Of a stretch of DNA of 64,000 nt, positions 34,896 to 44,355 are shown piece by piece. The translations under genes and the position numbers were made by a program. Position 1 is the first letter of the stretch; every line of letters starts with the position of its first letter. The stretch comes from Streptomyces sp. B21-083. Lineage in GTDB: Bacteria; Actinomycetota; Actinomycetes; Streptomycetales; Streptomycetaceae. Location of the stretch: NCBI RefSeq assembly GCF_036898825.1, contig NZ_JARUND010000001.1:3782001-3846000 (forward strand), in the 5' to 3' direction. Under the pieces are notes generated by a model. The model ran no database searches. It was given only the letters and a program-made list of their open reading frames with translations, and was not told the origin of the DNA.

Positions 34896-35809
34896 CGGCT
34901 CTCGACCCGACCCTCGACCCGACCCATGATCCCCACCTCGACCGGCCCGTACGCGCCAGGCGCTCCGTCGCCGCCCGTGTGGCCGCCGGCGCCGCGGGCG
35001 GGGTGATGCGGTTCTTCCTCATCCTCGTCGCGCTCGTCTGGATGGTGCCGACGTTCGGGCTGCTCGTGTCGTCGTTCCGCGACCCGACGGACATCTCCAC
35101 CTCCGGGTGGTGGAAGGTCTTCACGGCTCCCGGGCAGCTGACCGCGAAGAGCTACAGGACGCTGCTGGAGAACGACGCGATCACCAGCTCGCTCCTCAAC
35201 ACCATCTGGATCACGGTCCCGGCGACCCTTCTGGTCGTCATGATCGGCGCGATGGCCGGCTACGCCTTCGCGTGGATGGACTTCCGTGGGCGCGACTGGT
35301 GGTTCCTGGTCGTCGTCGCGCTGCTCGTCGTACCCGTGCAGGTGGCGCTGATCCCGCTGTCCGACCTGTTCGGGAAGATCGGGATCTTCGGCGACATCAT
35401 CGGGGTGGTGCTGTTCCATGTGGGGTTCGGGCTGCCGTTCGCGATCTTCCTGCTGCGGAACTTCTTCGCGGAGATCCCGCGCGAGCTGTTGGAGGCGGCC
35501 CGGCTGGACGGCGCGGGCGAGATGCGGCTGTTCGCGACCGTCGTCCTGCCACTCGCCGCGCCCGCCATCGCGTCCCTGGGGATCTTCCAGTTCCTGTGGG
35601 TGTGGAACGACATGCTGGTCGCGCTGGTGTTCTCGGACTCGCAGTCGCAGCCGCTGACGGTCGCGCTCCAGCAGCAGGTACGTCAGTTCGGCAGCAACAT
35701 CGAGGTACTGGCGCCGGGCGCGTTCATCTCGATGGTGATTCCGCTGGCAGTGTTCTTCGCGTTCCAGCGGCAGTTCGTGTCGGGGGTGATGGCGGGCGCG
35801 GTCAAGTAA
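34892..35809 (+). CDS. Sugar ABC transporter permease (MalG type)
   Basis: 305 residues from GTG 34892, overlapping the previous stop (GTGA), with ribosome site AAGGAG. Six membrane helices expected; visible are FFLILVALVWMVPTFGLLVS, LLVVMIGAMAGYAFAW and WWFLVVVALLVVPVQVALIP. The EAA loop LLEAARLDGAGEMRLF contacts the ATPase. It ends FVSGVMAGAVK, typical of this family. Third gene of the importer operon. Confidence 0.93.
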   Translation: MTALDPTLDPTHDPHLDRPVRARRSVAARVAAGAAGGVMRFFLILVALVWMVPTFGLLVSSFRDPTDISTSGWWKVFTAPGQLTAKSYRTLLENDAITSSLLNTIWITVPATLLVVMIGAMAGYAFAWMDFRGRDWWFLVVVALLVVPVQVALIPLSDLFGKIGIFGDIIGVVLFHVGFGLPFAIFLLRNFFAEIPRELLEAARLDGAGEMRLFATVVLPLAAPAIASLGIFQFLWVWNDMLVALVFSDSQSQPLTVALQQQVRQFGSNIEVLAPGAFISMVIPLAVFFAFQRQFVSGVMAGAVK

Positions 35810-35964
35810 GCGAGGGAGTAAGTAAACGGATAAGCATCCCACTTGGGGGGTTACGGGTCCAAACACCCTTGTCCCCCACATGCCGCAATCGGCGTAACCA
35901 AGTCACTCCATCGGCCGTTCCCGGGCAGTAGGCCCGCGTCGACCCACCGACCCATGGATGTGCC

Positions 35965-38238
35965 TTGCCCAGGTTCAGTGTCATCGTCCCCGCGTACAAG
36001 GTTCAGGCGTATCTGCAGGAGTGCCTGGAATCGGTGCTCGGCCAGTCGTATCCGGATCTCGAAGTCATCGCCGTCGACGACTGCTCGCCCGACGCCTGTG
36101 GTGCGCTCGTCGACGAGTTCGCGGCGCGCGACGGCCGCGTGCGCCCCGTCCACCTCCCGGAGAACGGCGGGGTGGGCGCGGCGCGCAACGCGGGCGTCGA
36201 GCGCGCGACCGGCGACTATCTCGTCTTCGTCGACGGCGACGACACCCTCGCCCCCGACGCCCTGCGGGCGATCGCCGACCGGATCAAGGAGGCGGGTGAC
36301 CCGGACGTTCTCGTCTACGACCACGCGCACGCCCTCTGGACCGGCGAGACCGTCCGCAGCCCGTTCCTCCATCAGCTCACCGAGCAGGGCCCCGTCCCGT
36401 TCCGGCTCGACGACCGGCCGTTGCTGCTCAAACTCCCGCTGGTGGCCTGGAACAAGGCCTACCGGCGGGAGTTCGTCGAGCGCGAGGGCCTCACCTTCCC
36501 GGCGGGTGCCTGTGCGGACATCCCCTGGACGGTCCCCTCGCTGCTCGCCGCCGAGTCGATGGCGACCCTGGACCGGGTGTGCGTCCACCACCGCAGGCAG
36601 CGGCAGATCGGCAGCACTCCCTCGGCTCAGGGGCACTTCGACATCCACGAGCAGTACGACCGTGTCTTCGCGTTCGTCGACGAGCGCCCCGAACTCACGC
36701 GTTGGCGGCCGGTGTTGTTCCGCCGGATGGTCGACCAGCTGATGTCGGTGCTGGCCCGCCCCGACCGGCTGCCGCGCACCGCCCGCGCCGAGTTCCTGCG
36801 CAGGTCCCGGGACCACTACCGCCGTTACCGCACCCCGGGCGCGGCCGTACCGCTGCACGCCCGGCTCCGGCACCTGCTCGTCCGGACGGGCAGTTATCGC
36901 ACGTATCGGGTGGTCCGGCTCGCGTCCGCCCTGCGCAGGAACCTCACCCGTTTCGTCAAGTCCCTTGCGCGCGGCGTCCGTTCGGCCGCGCTGCGACTGC
37001 ACTACCGGGTTCAGCGGCGGCTGCCGGTGCGGTACGACCGGGCCGTATTCAGCAGTCACTCCGGGCGCGGGTACGGCTGCAACCCCGGCGCACTGGAAGC
37101 CGCGTTCCGTTCCTTCGTGCCGGGCATGCGGACGGCGTGGGTGGCGCGCCCCGAGCACCATCACACGCTCCCGACGGCGACCGCCCGGGTACGTCCGGGC
37201 ACCGCCGCCTACTGGACGGCGCTGGCCCGCTCCAAGTACCTCGTGAACAACGGGAGTTGGGACAGTCGATTCGTGAAGCGGGCCGGCCAGACGGTGATCC
37301 AGACCCAGTACGGGACCCCGCTGAAGCGCATGGGCCTCGACCTCCAGGACCGGCCGGCCGCCGCCCGTGACACCGACTTCACGGAACTCGTCGCGGACGT
37401 CGACACCTGGGACCACTGCCTGTCGGCCAACCGCCACTCGACCCTCGTATGGGAGCGGGTCTTCCCCGGCGGCTACACCACCCTCGAAACCGGGCAGCCC
37501 CGCAACGACGTGTTCCAGCAGGCGACTTCGGCGGACGTGGCCCGGCTGCGCGAGTCGCTCGGCATCCCCGAGGGCTCGGTCGCGATCCTGTACGCGCCCA
37601 CCCACCGCGACTATCTGCGCGGCCCCCGGCACACACTCGACCTGGACCGCGTCCTGCGCCAACTCGGCCCGCGCTACGTACTGCTGGCCCGCGCCCATCA
37701 CATCTACGACGCCCCGCCGGCACCCGCCTCCGGCGGCCGGCTGATCGACGTGACCGACCATCCGAGCATCGAGTCACTGTGTCTGGCCTCGGACGCGCTG
37801 GTGACCGACTACTCGTCGCTGATGTTCGACTACGCCAACCTGAACCGGCCGATCGTGATCCACTCGGACGACTGGGAGGCGTACGAGGCTGCCCGTGGCA
37901 CGTACTTCGACCTGCGGGCCTTCCCGCCGGGCGCGATCGCGCGCAGCGAGGACGAGCTGATCGACATCTTCGCGACCGGCCACTGGCGCGGGTCGCGCTC
38001 CGCGCAGCTGCGGGCCGCGTTCCGCGAGCGGTTCTGTCCGTACGACGACGGGCGCGCCGCCGAACGGGTCGTGCAGCGACTGGTGTTGGGCGGGACGACC
38101 GGGCAGGCGCCGGTCACTCCGCTCGCCGAGCGCCACCCGGTGCCGTCGGCGGCGGACGCGTTCGCCAGCGTTCCGCTCGCGAGCGTGCCGCGCCCGCAGC
38201 CCAGCACCGACGGCACGCCCGTCCTCAACGGCTCCTGA
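35965..38238 (+). CDS. GT2 glycosyltransferase fused to CDP-glycerol glycerophosphotransferase
   Basis: 757 residues from TTG 35965, the only start that fits FSVIVPAYKVQAYLQECLES. N-terminal GT-A domain (about 1-230) with VIAVDDCSPD and the metal-binding VDGDDTL. The C-terminal half (about 350-720) is a TagF/TagB-like glycerophosphotransferase: KYLVNNGSWDSRF, TQYGTPLKRMG, YAPTHRDY and VTDYSSLMFDYANLNRPI. Such fusions build or prime teichoic-acid-like wall polymers on the cytoplasmic face. A TagG/TagH-type exporter is encoded at 44356-46093. Confidence 0.9.
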   Translation: MPRFSVIVPAYKVQAYLQECLESVLGQSYPDLEVIAVDDCSPDACGALVDEFAARDGRVRPVHLPENGGVGAARNAGVERATGDYLVFVDGDDTLAPDALRAIADRIKEAGDPDVLVYDHAHALWTGETVRSPFLHQLTEQGPVPFRLDDRPLLLKLPLVAWNKAYRREFVEREGLTFPAGACADIPWTVPSLLAAESMATLDRVCVHHRRQRQIGSTPSAQGHFDIHEQYDRVFAFVDERPELTRWRPVLFRRMVDQLMSVLARPDRLPRTARAEFLRRSRDHYRRYRTPGAAVPLHARLRHLLVRTGSYRTYRVVRLASALRRNLTRFVKSLARGVRSAALRLHYRVQRRLPVRYDRAVFSSHSGRGYGCNPGALEAAFRSFVPGMRTAWVARPEHHHTLPTATARVRPGTAAYWTALARSKYLVNNGSWDSRFVKRAGQTVIQTQYGTPLKRMGLDLQDRPAAARDTDFTELVADVDTWDHCLSANRHSTLVWERVFPGGYTTLETGQPRNDVFQQATSADVARLRESLGIPEGSVAILYAPTHRDYLRGPRHTLDLDRVLRQLGPRYVLLARAHHIYDAPPAPASGGRLIDVTDHPSIESLCLASDALVTDYSSLMFDYANLNRPIVIHSDDWEAYEAARGTYFDLRAFPPGAIARSEDELIDIFATGHWRGSRSAQLRAAFRERFCPYDDGRAAERVVQRLVLGGTTGQAPVTPLAERHPVPSAADAFASVPLASVPRPQPSTDGTPVLNGS

Positions 38239-38273
38239 CCGACGTATCGTCGACCGGTACTACTCGGCGGGTA

Positions 38274-38687
38274 CTACTCGATGACGAGGTCGACCTCGAT
38301 GTTGCCGCGCGTGGCGTTGGAGTACGGGCAGACCTGGTGGGCCTGCTCGACCAGCTTGCGGCCGGTCTCCGCGTCGACGGTGTCGGGCAGCTCGACGCGG
38401 AGGGTGACCTTGAGGCCGAAGCCCTCGCCCTGCTTGCCTATGCCGACCTCGGCGGTCACGGCGGCGTCGCTGACGTCGACCTTGGCACCGCGGCCGACCA
38501 GGCCCAGCGCGCTGCCGAAACAGGCGGCGTAACCAGCGGCGAAGAGCTGCTCCGGGTTGGTTCCGGCACCGTTGCCACCCAGCTCCACCGGCATGGCCAG
38601 CGCAAGGTCGACCTTGCCGTCGGAGCTGACCGCGCGGCCCTCCCGGCCGTGCGTGGCGGTGGCGACTGCGGTGTAGATCGCGTCCAT
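38274..38687 (-). CDS. ohr: Organic hydroperoxide resistance protein (Ohr/OsmC family)
   Basis: Thiol peroxidase that reduces organic hydroperoxides. 137 residues from ATG 38687, the normal length. The two redox cysteines are in AAGYAACFGSAL and HQVCPYSNATRGN. Divergent from the MarR-type OhrR gene; the 140-nt spacer contains a perfect 15-bp palindrome (38775-38789). Confidence 0.96.
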   Translation of the reverse strand: MDAIYTAVATATHGREGRAVSSDGKVDLALAMPVELGGNGAGTNPEQLFAAGYAACFGSALGLVGRGAKVDVSDAAVTAEVGIGKQGEGFGLKVTLRVELPDTVDAETGRKLVEQAHQVCPYSNATRGNIEVDLVIE

Positions 38688-38774
38688 GGAAGCCGTCCCT
38701 CTCATCGAACTCATCAACATCAGAGCTTCTCGGGGAGCCCCCTGCGGGGTTCCTTGATGAAGATGATTAGAGCA

Positions 38775-38789
38775 CACAATTTAATTGTG
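38775..38789. promoter_or_regulatory. OhrR operator
   Basis: CACAATTTAATTGTG is a perfect palindrome around a central T, very close to known OhrR sites (TACAATT-AATTGTA). It is 38 nt upstream of the ohrR start and 88 nt upstream of ohr, so it can control both. GTGCACAAC follows, perhaps part of a second half-site. Confidence 0.75.
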
Positions 38790-38826
38790 CACAACTAGAT
38801 GGCGGGCAAGGAGGTATCCTGGAGCC

Positions 38827-39285
38827 ATGTCAGCAACCTCCGCCGAGGACTACCTCCGTCTCGACCAGCAGATCTGCTTCTCCCTGAACGCGGCCTCGCG
38901 CGCCTTCAACGGTGTCTACCGCGTGGTCCTCAAGGACCTCGGGCTCACCTACCCGCAGTACCTGGTGATGCTCGTGCTGTGGGAGCACGGACAACTGCCC
39001 GTGAAGAAGGTCGGCGAACACCTGCGCCTCGACTCCGGCACCCTGTCACCGCTGCTCAAGCGGCTGGAGACGGCCGGTCTCGTCCGGCGCGAGCGCAGCG
39101 CCCGGGACGAGCGGTCGGTCGAGGTGCGACCGACCGAGGAGGGCCTCGCGCTGCGCGAGCGGGCGCTTCAGGTGCCGCGCCGTATCGTCGCCGCGACCAG
39201 CTTCGACGTGGACGAGATCCGCGCGCTGCGGGCCCGTCTTGACGAGCTCACTGTCGCTCTGGACGCGGCAGCGCTGGGGGCGTAG
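38827..39285 (+). CDS. ohrR: MarR-family organic-peroxide sensor OhrR
   Basis: 152 residues from ATG 38827 with ribosome site AAGGAGG. The peroxide-sensing cysteine is in QQICFSLNAASRAF near the N-terminus, as in B. subtilis OhrR. The winged-helix part has YPQYLVMLVLWEHG, RLDSGTLSPLLKRLE and RRERSARDERSVEV. It should repress ohr until the cysteine is oxidised. Confidence 0.93.
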   Translation: MSATSAEDYLRLDQQICFSLNAASRAFNGVYRVVLKDLGLTYPQYLVMLVLWEHGQLPVKKVGEHLRLDSGTLSPLLKRLETAGLVRRERSARDERSVEVRPTEEGLALRERALQVPRRIVAATSFDVDEIRALRARLDELTVALDAAALGA

Positions 39286-39346
39286 CGCTCGCTCGTGGGG
39301 CGGCTGCGGCGCCGTTGTGGCTGGTCGCGCGGTTCCCCGCGCCCCT

Positions 39347-40852
39347 TTAGGGCGCTGTCGTGGGCCTGCGTTCGTAGAGGCGCAGCGTCACCCCGCTTCC
39401 CGTCAGCTCCCTCCTCGGCTCGAACTCCCTCTCCACCAGCGCCAGTTTGGTCCGTTCGGTCGGGCTGTCCGGGTGCCAGCCGGGGCGGAGGGTGTACGGC
39501 TCGGCGACCAGCCAGACATGGTCCAGCCCCGCCAGCCGGCGCCGGAGCTCGGCCGGGCCCGTCTCGACGCCGTACAGCGTGCCGGACGTGCGCGCGGACT
39601 CGGCGAGGGCCAGGTCCCGGGTCCCTCGGAATCCCTTCGGGTACGCCAGTGCCGAGCGCCGTCCGATGGCCGGCAGGAACAACACCGGGTCGCCGGGGCG
39701 CAGTTCACGGGCGGCGAGCGCGGAGGCGACGGCGAGGTTGTCGCCGCCGCGCTGGGCCATGGAACGGTCCTGCCGCAGCAGCGGCAGCTGGTGCGCGCAG
39801 ACGAGGGCCACCGCGAGCACCCCGGCCGCGGCGACGGTCGCGCGGGGCGGACGCGGCAGGGCCCGCGCGACGCGATCGGCCCCGGCGGCGACGAGGAGGG
39901 GGGCGCCGGCGAGGGCGTACAGGACGTAACGGGCGTCGTAGAGGGGCGACCACTGCGAGACGGTCATGAGGATCGCGGGCGGCACGATGAGCAGCGGGAG
40001 GGCGACGGCGGGGAGGGACGGTCCCCGGCCGGGGCTGATGCTCCAGGGGTGGAGCAGCGCCACGTACATGAGGACCAGACAGGGCACGAGGACCCCGTCC
40101 GTCGGGCCGGTGAACTGGCGTACGAGCTGGTCCACACTGCCCTGTCCTGGCGGCCGCAGCCAGGCCACCTGCGCCGACTGGGAGTGCGAGAGCAGCGCCA
40201 GCGGAAGCAGCACCGACGTCACGGCGCCCGCCGCGCACAGCCAGCCGGCCCACACCCGCCGTGGGACGCGGGCGAGCGCGAGGGTGGCGGCATGCGCGAG
40301 GAGCAGCAGTACGGCGAACTCGTGGAGGAGGCAGGTGCAGGCGAGGACCACGCCGTACGGCATCCAGGAGCGGCCCCCGACCGCCCGCAGGAGCAGCAGC
40401 GTCGCGCCGGTCGCGCCGGCGGCGACCATCGCGTACGACCGGCCCTCCTGGGCGTAGTGGCCGACCATCGGATTGACCGCGTACAGCAGCCCGGCCCAGA
40501 GGCCGACGCGGGGGCGTGCCAGGCGGCTGCCGAGGGCCGCGACGAGGCCCGCGGTGGCGGCTGCGGCGAGGACCGAGGGGAGCCGCAGGAGGACCTCGCC
40601 GGGGTGGACGGCGAGGACGGGCCGCATGAGCAGGTAGTACAGGCCATGCACGGCGTCGACCTCGTGCAGCAGCCGCCAGATCTGCGGCACCGTGCGCCGC
40701 GCGACCTGGAAGGTGGCCGCCTCGTCACGCCACATGCCGCCCCGGTCGAGTCCCCAGCAGCCGATCACCAGCATGACGGCCATGGGGATCACGGGGACCG
40801 CGACGGCGGCTGGCTTCTTGTTCATCTCCTTGTTCATCGGCTTGTTGATCAC
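39347..40852 (-). CDS. Polytopic membrane glycosyltransferase (GT39-like)
   Basis: 501 residues from GTG 40852; ATG 40837 and 40825 are in-frame alternatives. About ten hydrophobic helices. The first extracytoplasmic loop has the acidic DE pair in GGMWRDEAATF, followed by LHEVDAVHGLYYLLMRP, as in lipid-linked-sugar glycosyltransferases of the PMT/GT-C fold. YAVNPMVGHYAQEGRSYAM is another typical block. It probably adds a sugar from a polyprenyl carrier on the outer face. Divergent from a second GT-C enzyme. Confidence 0.85.
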   Translation of the reverse strand: MINKPMNKEMNKKPAAVAVPVIPMAVMLVIGCWGLDRGGMWRDEAATFQVARRTVPQIWRLLHEVDAVHGLYYLLMRPVLAVHPGEVLLRLPSVLAAAATAGLVAALGSRLARPRVGLWAGLLYAVNPMVGHYAQEGRSYAMVAAGATGATLLLLRAVGGRSWMPYGVVLACTCLLHEFAVLLLLAHAATLALARVPRRVWAGWLCAAGAVTSVLLPLALLSHSQSAQVAWLRPPGQGSVDQLVRQFTGPTDGVLVPCLVLMYVALLHPWSISPGRGPSLPAVALPLLIVPPAILMTVSQWSPLYDARYVLYALAGAPLLVAAGADRVARALPRPPRATVAAAGVLAVALVCAHQLPLLRQDRSMAQRGGDNLAVASALAARELRPGDPVLFLPAIGRRSALAYPKGFRGTRDLALAESARTSGTLYGVETGPAELRRRLAGLDHVWLVAEPYTLRPGWHPDSPTERTKLALVEREFEPRRELTGSGVTLRLYERRPTTAP

Positions 40853-40931
40853 GGGCCTGATTTTGTGCGCTTAAAGGATCTTTGACGGTGATTGATAGGA
40901 GATAAATGACAGTTCGATGATGTATTGACGT

Positions 40932-40944
40932 GAATGCGGCATTC
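40932..40944. promoter_or_regulatory. Palindrome in the promoter of the GT87-like gene
   Basis: GAATGCGGCATTC is a perfect dyad, extendable by one base on each side (40931-40945). It lies just after TTGACG (40925-40930) and before TACGAT (40953-40958). That -10 is 6 nt upstream of the GTG at 40965, which suggests a leaderless transcript. A repressor site is plausible. Confidence 0.4.
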
Positions 40945-40964
40945 ATCCGGTTTACGATCCGGCC

Positions 40965-42230
40965 GTGACGAGACCCCCCACCTCCACCCCCCTCACCCGC
41001 CTCCTCACTCTCGCCTTCGGCTGGGCCGCCTCCCGTGCCCTGATGCTGTGGCTGCTGGTTCACGACGGCCTCCCGCTGCTCGGCGGCGGTGGCGTGGCAC
41101 GTGAGGTGCAGCGGCTGTACTTCCGCTGGTACGGCGTCCTCACCCAGGGCGCGTTCCCGGTGGACGACAAGCTGTGGCAGTACCCACCGGGCGCGGGTCC
41201 GGTGCTCCTGTCGCCCGCGCTGCTGCCGACGCTGACGTATTTCGAGGCGTTCGTGCTGCTCACGCTCGCCGCCGACGCGCTGATCCTGTTCGCCCTCACG
41301 CGCGCGGGAACGCGCCCGGGCCGTTCCCTGCACGGCGCCGTGTACTGGACGGCGAGCCTGCCACTCCTCCTCCATGTGCCGCTCGCGCGTTACGACGTGC
41401 AGGTCACGGCCTTCGCCGTCATCTCCCTGTTGACGTTGTCGCGGTCCCCGCGCGCGTGCGGGGCGTTCGCGGCGCTGGGCGCCCTGGTGAAGGTCTGGCC
41501 GGCGCTGGTGCTGCTGGGGATGCCGAAGGGCCGTACGAGCCGGTCGGCGTGGACGTCCGGGGCGGTCACGGCGACGGCCGCGCTGGCGCTCCTGGCGGCG
41601 GTCTTCAGCAACCCCTTCTCCTTTCTGCGCCAGCAGGGCGGGCGGGGCGTGCAGATCGAGTCGTTCGGCGGCACCGCGCTCTCCCTCGCCACGCGCGCCG
41701 GATGGCAGGGGCGCGTGCGCTACCAGTACGGCGCGATGGAGTTCGTGGGCCCGTACGTCTCGGCGGTGGCGGCACTGTCCCTCGCCCTGACCGCCGTGGC
41801 GTTCGGGTTCCTGCTGCTGTGGCGGGTGCGGGCCGGGCACTGGACGGAGGCGACGCCGTTCGACGCGGCGCTGACCGCCGTACTCCTCTTCACGGTCACC
41901 AGCAGGGTCATCAGCCCGCAGTACATGGTCTGGCTGCTCGGACTCGCCGCCGTGTGCCTGACCTCGCGGCACACCGGCCAGCGCCCGGTGGCATGGCTGC
42001 TGGTGGCGGCGTCGGCGGTCAGCGGCCTCGACTATCCCGTCCTGTACGCGGAGGTCGCGCACTGCACCTGGACGGGGGTGACGGTGATGGTCGTACGCAA
42101 CGGTCTGCTCGGCGGGGCGGCGATCCTGTCCTTCGTACGGCTGTGGCGCTCGACCCGCCCGGCCGGGGTTCTGCTTCCGTCGCCTTCTTCCGCCCGTCCA
42201 CTCCCCGAGCGGGAACCAAGTGCGGCTTAA
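40965..42230 (+). CDS. Polytopic membrane glycosyltransferase (GT87/DUF2029-like)
   Basis: 421 residues from GTG 40965. About ten helices; features are YPPGAGPVLLSPALLP, LARYDVQVTAFAVI, ALGALVKVWPALVLLG and the late SRVISPQYMVWLLGLAAVCL, as in mannosyltransferases that use polyprenyl-phosphate sugars. No ribosome site is visible, but a -10-like TACGAT 6 nt upstream suggests leaderless translation. galE follows 75 nt downstream on the same strand. Confidence 0.85.
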   Translation: MTRPPTSTPLTRLLTLAFGWAASRALMLWLLVHDGLPLLGGGGVAREVQRLYFRWYGVLTQGAFPVDDKLWQYPPGAGPVLLSPALLPTLTYFEAFVLLTLAADALILFALTRAGTRPGRSLHGAVYWTASLPLLLHVPLARYDVQVTAFAVISLLTLSRSPRACGAFAALGALVKVWPALVLLGMPKGRTSRSAWTSGAVTATAALALLAAVFSNPFSFLRQQGGRGVQIESFGGTALSLATRAGWQGRVRYQYGAMEFVGPYVSAVAALSLALTAVAFGFLLLWRVRAGHWTEATPFDAALTAVLLFTVTSRVISPQYMVWLLGLAAVCLTSRHTGQRPVAWLLVAASAVSGLDYPVLYAEVAHCTWTGVTVMVVRNGLLGGAAILSFVRLWRSTRPAGVLLPSPSSARPLPEREPSAA

Positions 42231-42305
42231 CGGGAGTTAACTGACAAAGTCGAAGCGAGCATTCGACCCGTCCGACCACACCACCACACGAGGGGACGGC
42301 CGCAC

Positions 42306-43322
42306 ATGACCTGGCTGATCACCGGCGGCGCCGGCTACATCGGGGCGCACGTCGTGCGCGCGATGACCGAAGCGGGCACCCGAGCCGTGGTGTACGACGA
42401 CCTGTCCACCGGTATCGCCGAGCGCGTCCCGGACGGCGTCCCGCTGGTGGTCGGCTCGACCCTGGACGGAGAGCGGGTGGCGCGGGCCCTGCGGGACCAC
42501 GAGGTGACGGGCGTGGTCCATCTGGCGGCGAAGAAGCAGGTGGGCGAGTCGATGGACCGCCCCCTGCACTACTACCGGGAGAACGTGGAGGGGCTGCGCG
42601 TCCTGCTGGACGCGGTCACGGCGGCCCGCGTCCCGTCCTTCGTGTTCTCGTCCTCGGCGGCGGTGTACGGCATGCCGTCAGCCGCGCGGGACGGCGACCT
42701 GGTCGCGGAGGACACGCCGTGCGCACCGATGAGCCCGTACGGCGAGACGAAGCTCGCGGGCGAGTGGCTGGTCCGCGCGACGGGCAGAGCGACGGGCCTG
42801 TCGACAGCGAGCCTGCGCTACTTCAACGTGGCGGGCGCGGCGGCCCCGGAGCTTGCGGACGTGGGCGTCTTCAACATCATCCCCATGATCTTCGAACGCC
42901 TGACGGCCCATGAACCCCCGCGCATCTTCGGCGACGACTACCCGACCCCGGACGGCACCTGCGTACGGGACTACATCCACGTGACGGACCTGGCGGAGGC
43001 CCATGTGGCGACCGCCAGGGCGCTGGAGGCGACGCCCGGCCGCGATCTCACCCTCAACATCGGCCGGGGGGAGGGCGTCTCGGTCCGCGAGCTGATCGAG
43101 CGCGTGAACGAGACGACGGGCCACACGCTGCCGCCCATCGTGTCCCCGCGCCGCCCGGGCGACCCGGCGCGAGTCGTGGCCTCGGCCGACCGCATCGCCG
43201 TGGAACTGGGCTGGAAGGCCAAGCACGACGTCCAGGACATGATCACCTCGGCGTGGGCGGGCTGGCTCCGGCTGCATCCGGAGGCGGGGAAAGCTGGGGA
43301 ATCCGCCATGCGCGCAGGCTAG
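42306..43322 (+). CDS. galE: UDP-glucose 4-epimerase
   Basis: 338 residues. Short-chain dehydrogenase fold with the NAD-binding TGGAGYIGAHV at the N-terminus, the catalytic serine in FSSSAAVYG, and the catalytic YxxxK in SPYGETKLAGEW. It contains RYFNVAGA and DGTCVRDYIHVTDLAEAH, typical of GalE. It makes UDP-galactose for surface polymers; neighbours are membrane glycosyltransferases. It could act on other UDP-sugars. Confidence 0.93.
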   Translation: MTWLITGGAGYIGAHVVRAMTEAGTRAVVYDDLSTGIAERVPDGVPLVVGSTLDGERVARALRDHEVTGVVHLAAKKQVGESMDRPLHYYRENVEGLRVLLDAVTAARVPSFVFSSSAAVYGMPSAARDGDLVAEDTPCAPMSPYGETKLAGEWLVRATGRATGLSTASLRYFNVAGAAAPELADVGVFNIIPMIFERLTAHEPPRIFGDDYPTPDGTCVRDYIHVTDLAEAHVATARALEATPGRDLTLNIGRGEGVSVRELIERVNETTGHTLPPIVSPRRPGDPARVVASADRIAVELGWKAKHDVQDMITSAWAGWLRLHPEAGKAGESAMRAG

Positions 43323-43448
43323 GACCCGGCGGCCCGACCGGACCGTGGCCCGCGCCGCCTGCCGCAGTGTCCTCCGCGACGTCCTCCATATGGTCATCAG
43401 GCCGGGCGACGAGGCGGCAGGCGCACGGGAGAGCCTGCTCCCGGGTGC

Positions 43449-43468
43449 CGGTGTGGCCGGCCACACCG
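43449..43468. repeat. Perfect 20-bp palindrome between galE and the TetR gene
   Basis: CGGTGTGGCCGGCCACACCG is self-complementary throughout with no loop. A second hairpin (CGGGAG with CTCCCG) is just upstream at about 43426-43443. Both lie in the 197-nt spacer between convergent genes and may act in termination. Confidence 0.6.
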
Positions 43469-43519
43469 ATTTCCCGCCCGCTTCGGTCGTACGGATCAGA
43501 CCGTCAACCCGTCAGACCG

Positions 43520-44155
43520 TCACAGCGCCTGCAGCGCCGCCGCGGTCGCCCGGGCCAGCGACGCCAGATAGCCCTTCGGCAGCTTGGGGTTCCGGATCAC
43601 CACCGAGCGCCAGTAGAGCGGCCCGGAGATCAGGTCGAGGGCCAGGTCGGGGTCGATGCCCGAACGGACCTCGCCCCGCTGCTCCGCCGCCGCGACGATC
43701 CCGCTGGCGACGCCCTCCTGCCCCTCCCGCAGCGCCTTCTGCATGGCGTCGGCGATCTCCGGGTTGCGGGCCGCCTCCGCCTGGAGGTCGGGGATGACCT
43801 GCGAGGCCACCGGGTGGCGCAGCGCGCGGGACGTCAGCTCGTACAGCATCCGCAGATCACCCTCCAGCGTGCCGGTGTCCGGCGCCGGGAGCCCCTGCAC
43901 GGCGATCGCGGAGACCAGGTCCAGCACGAGGTGCAGTTTCGAACGCCAGCGCCGGTACACCGCCGTCTTGCCGACCCCCGCCCGGCGCGCGATGCCCTCG
44001 ATCGACATCCGGGCGTATCCGACGGCCGCCAGTTCCTCGAACACTGCCGCCCGGATCGCCTCCGTCACGTCCTCGCGCAGTACGGCGGCTCCGGCGGGGG
44101 CCCGGCGGCGGGTCCGTGCCGGTGCGGTCCCGGGCTCGTCGGTGTTCGTCGTCAT
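43520..44155 (-). CDS. TetR-family transcriptional regulator
   Basis: 211 residues from ATG 44155; ATG 44167 would add 4. The N-terminal HTH has ARMSIEGIARRAGVGKTAVYRRWRSK (about residues 48-73), the classical TetR helix set. The C-terminal domain resembles TetR_C_16 regulators (SRALRHPVASQVIPDLQAEA; LISGPLYWRSVV). Divergent from the ABC exporter permease, with a dyad in the spacer; likely controls that exporter or itself. Ligand unknown. Confidence 0.92.
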   Translation of the reverse strand: MTTNTDEPGTAPARTRRRAPAGAAVLREDVTEAIRAAVFEELAAVGYARMSIEGIARRAGVGKTAVYRRWRSKLHLVLDLVSAIAVQGLPAPDTGTLEGDLRMLYELTSRALRHPVASQVIPDLQAEAARNPEIADAMQKALREGQEGVASGIVAAAEQRGEVRSGIDPDLALDLISGPLYWRSVVIRNPKLPKGYLASLARATAAALQAL

Positions 44156-44193
44156 ACGGACCAGCATAGAGGCGTGACGACGAAACGGTTGCG

Positions 44194-44212
44194 TTCCGAC
44201 GCCGAATCGGAA
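44194..44212. promoter_or_regulatory. Candidate TetR operator
   Basis: TTCCGA (44194-44199) and TCGGAA (44207-44212) form a dyad with a 7-nt spacer, 39 nt upstream of the tetR start and about 145 nt upstream of the exporter gene. The surrounding sequence is rich in ACGA/CCGTC repeats. Confidence 0.45.
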
Positions 44213-44355
44213 TACGCTCCCGTCACGACGATACGGTCCCGTCCCGACGTAAGAGTATGGCAAGAATCGCGTAAGGAACCCCAAGGAACCGGCGGGGGAC
44301 GCCTGCGACGGGAACCGGTCGCGCACCCCCTTCCCCCCGAGCGAAAGCAGCGGAT

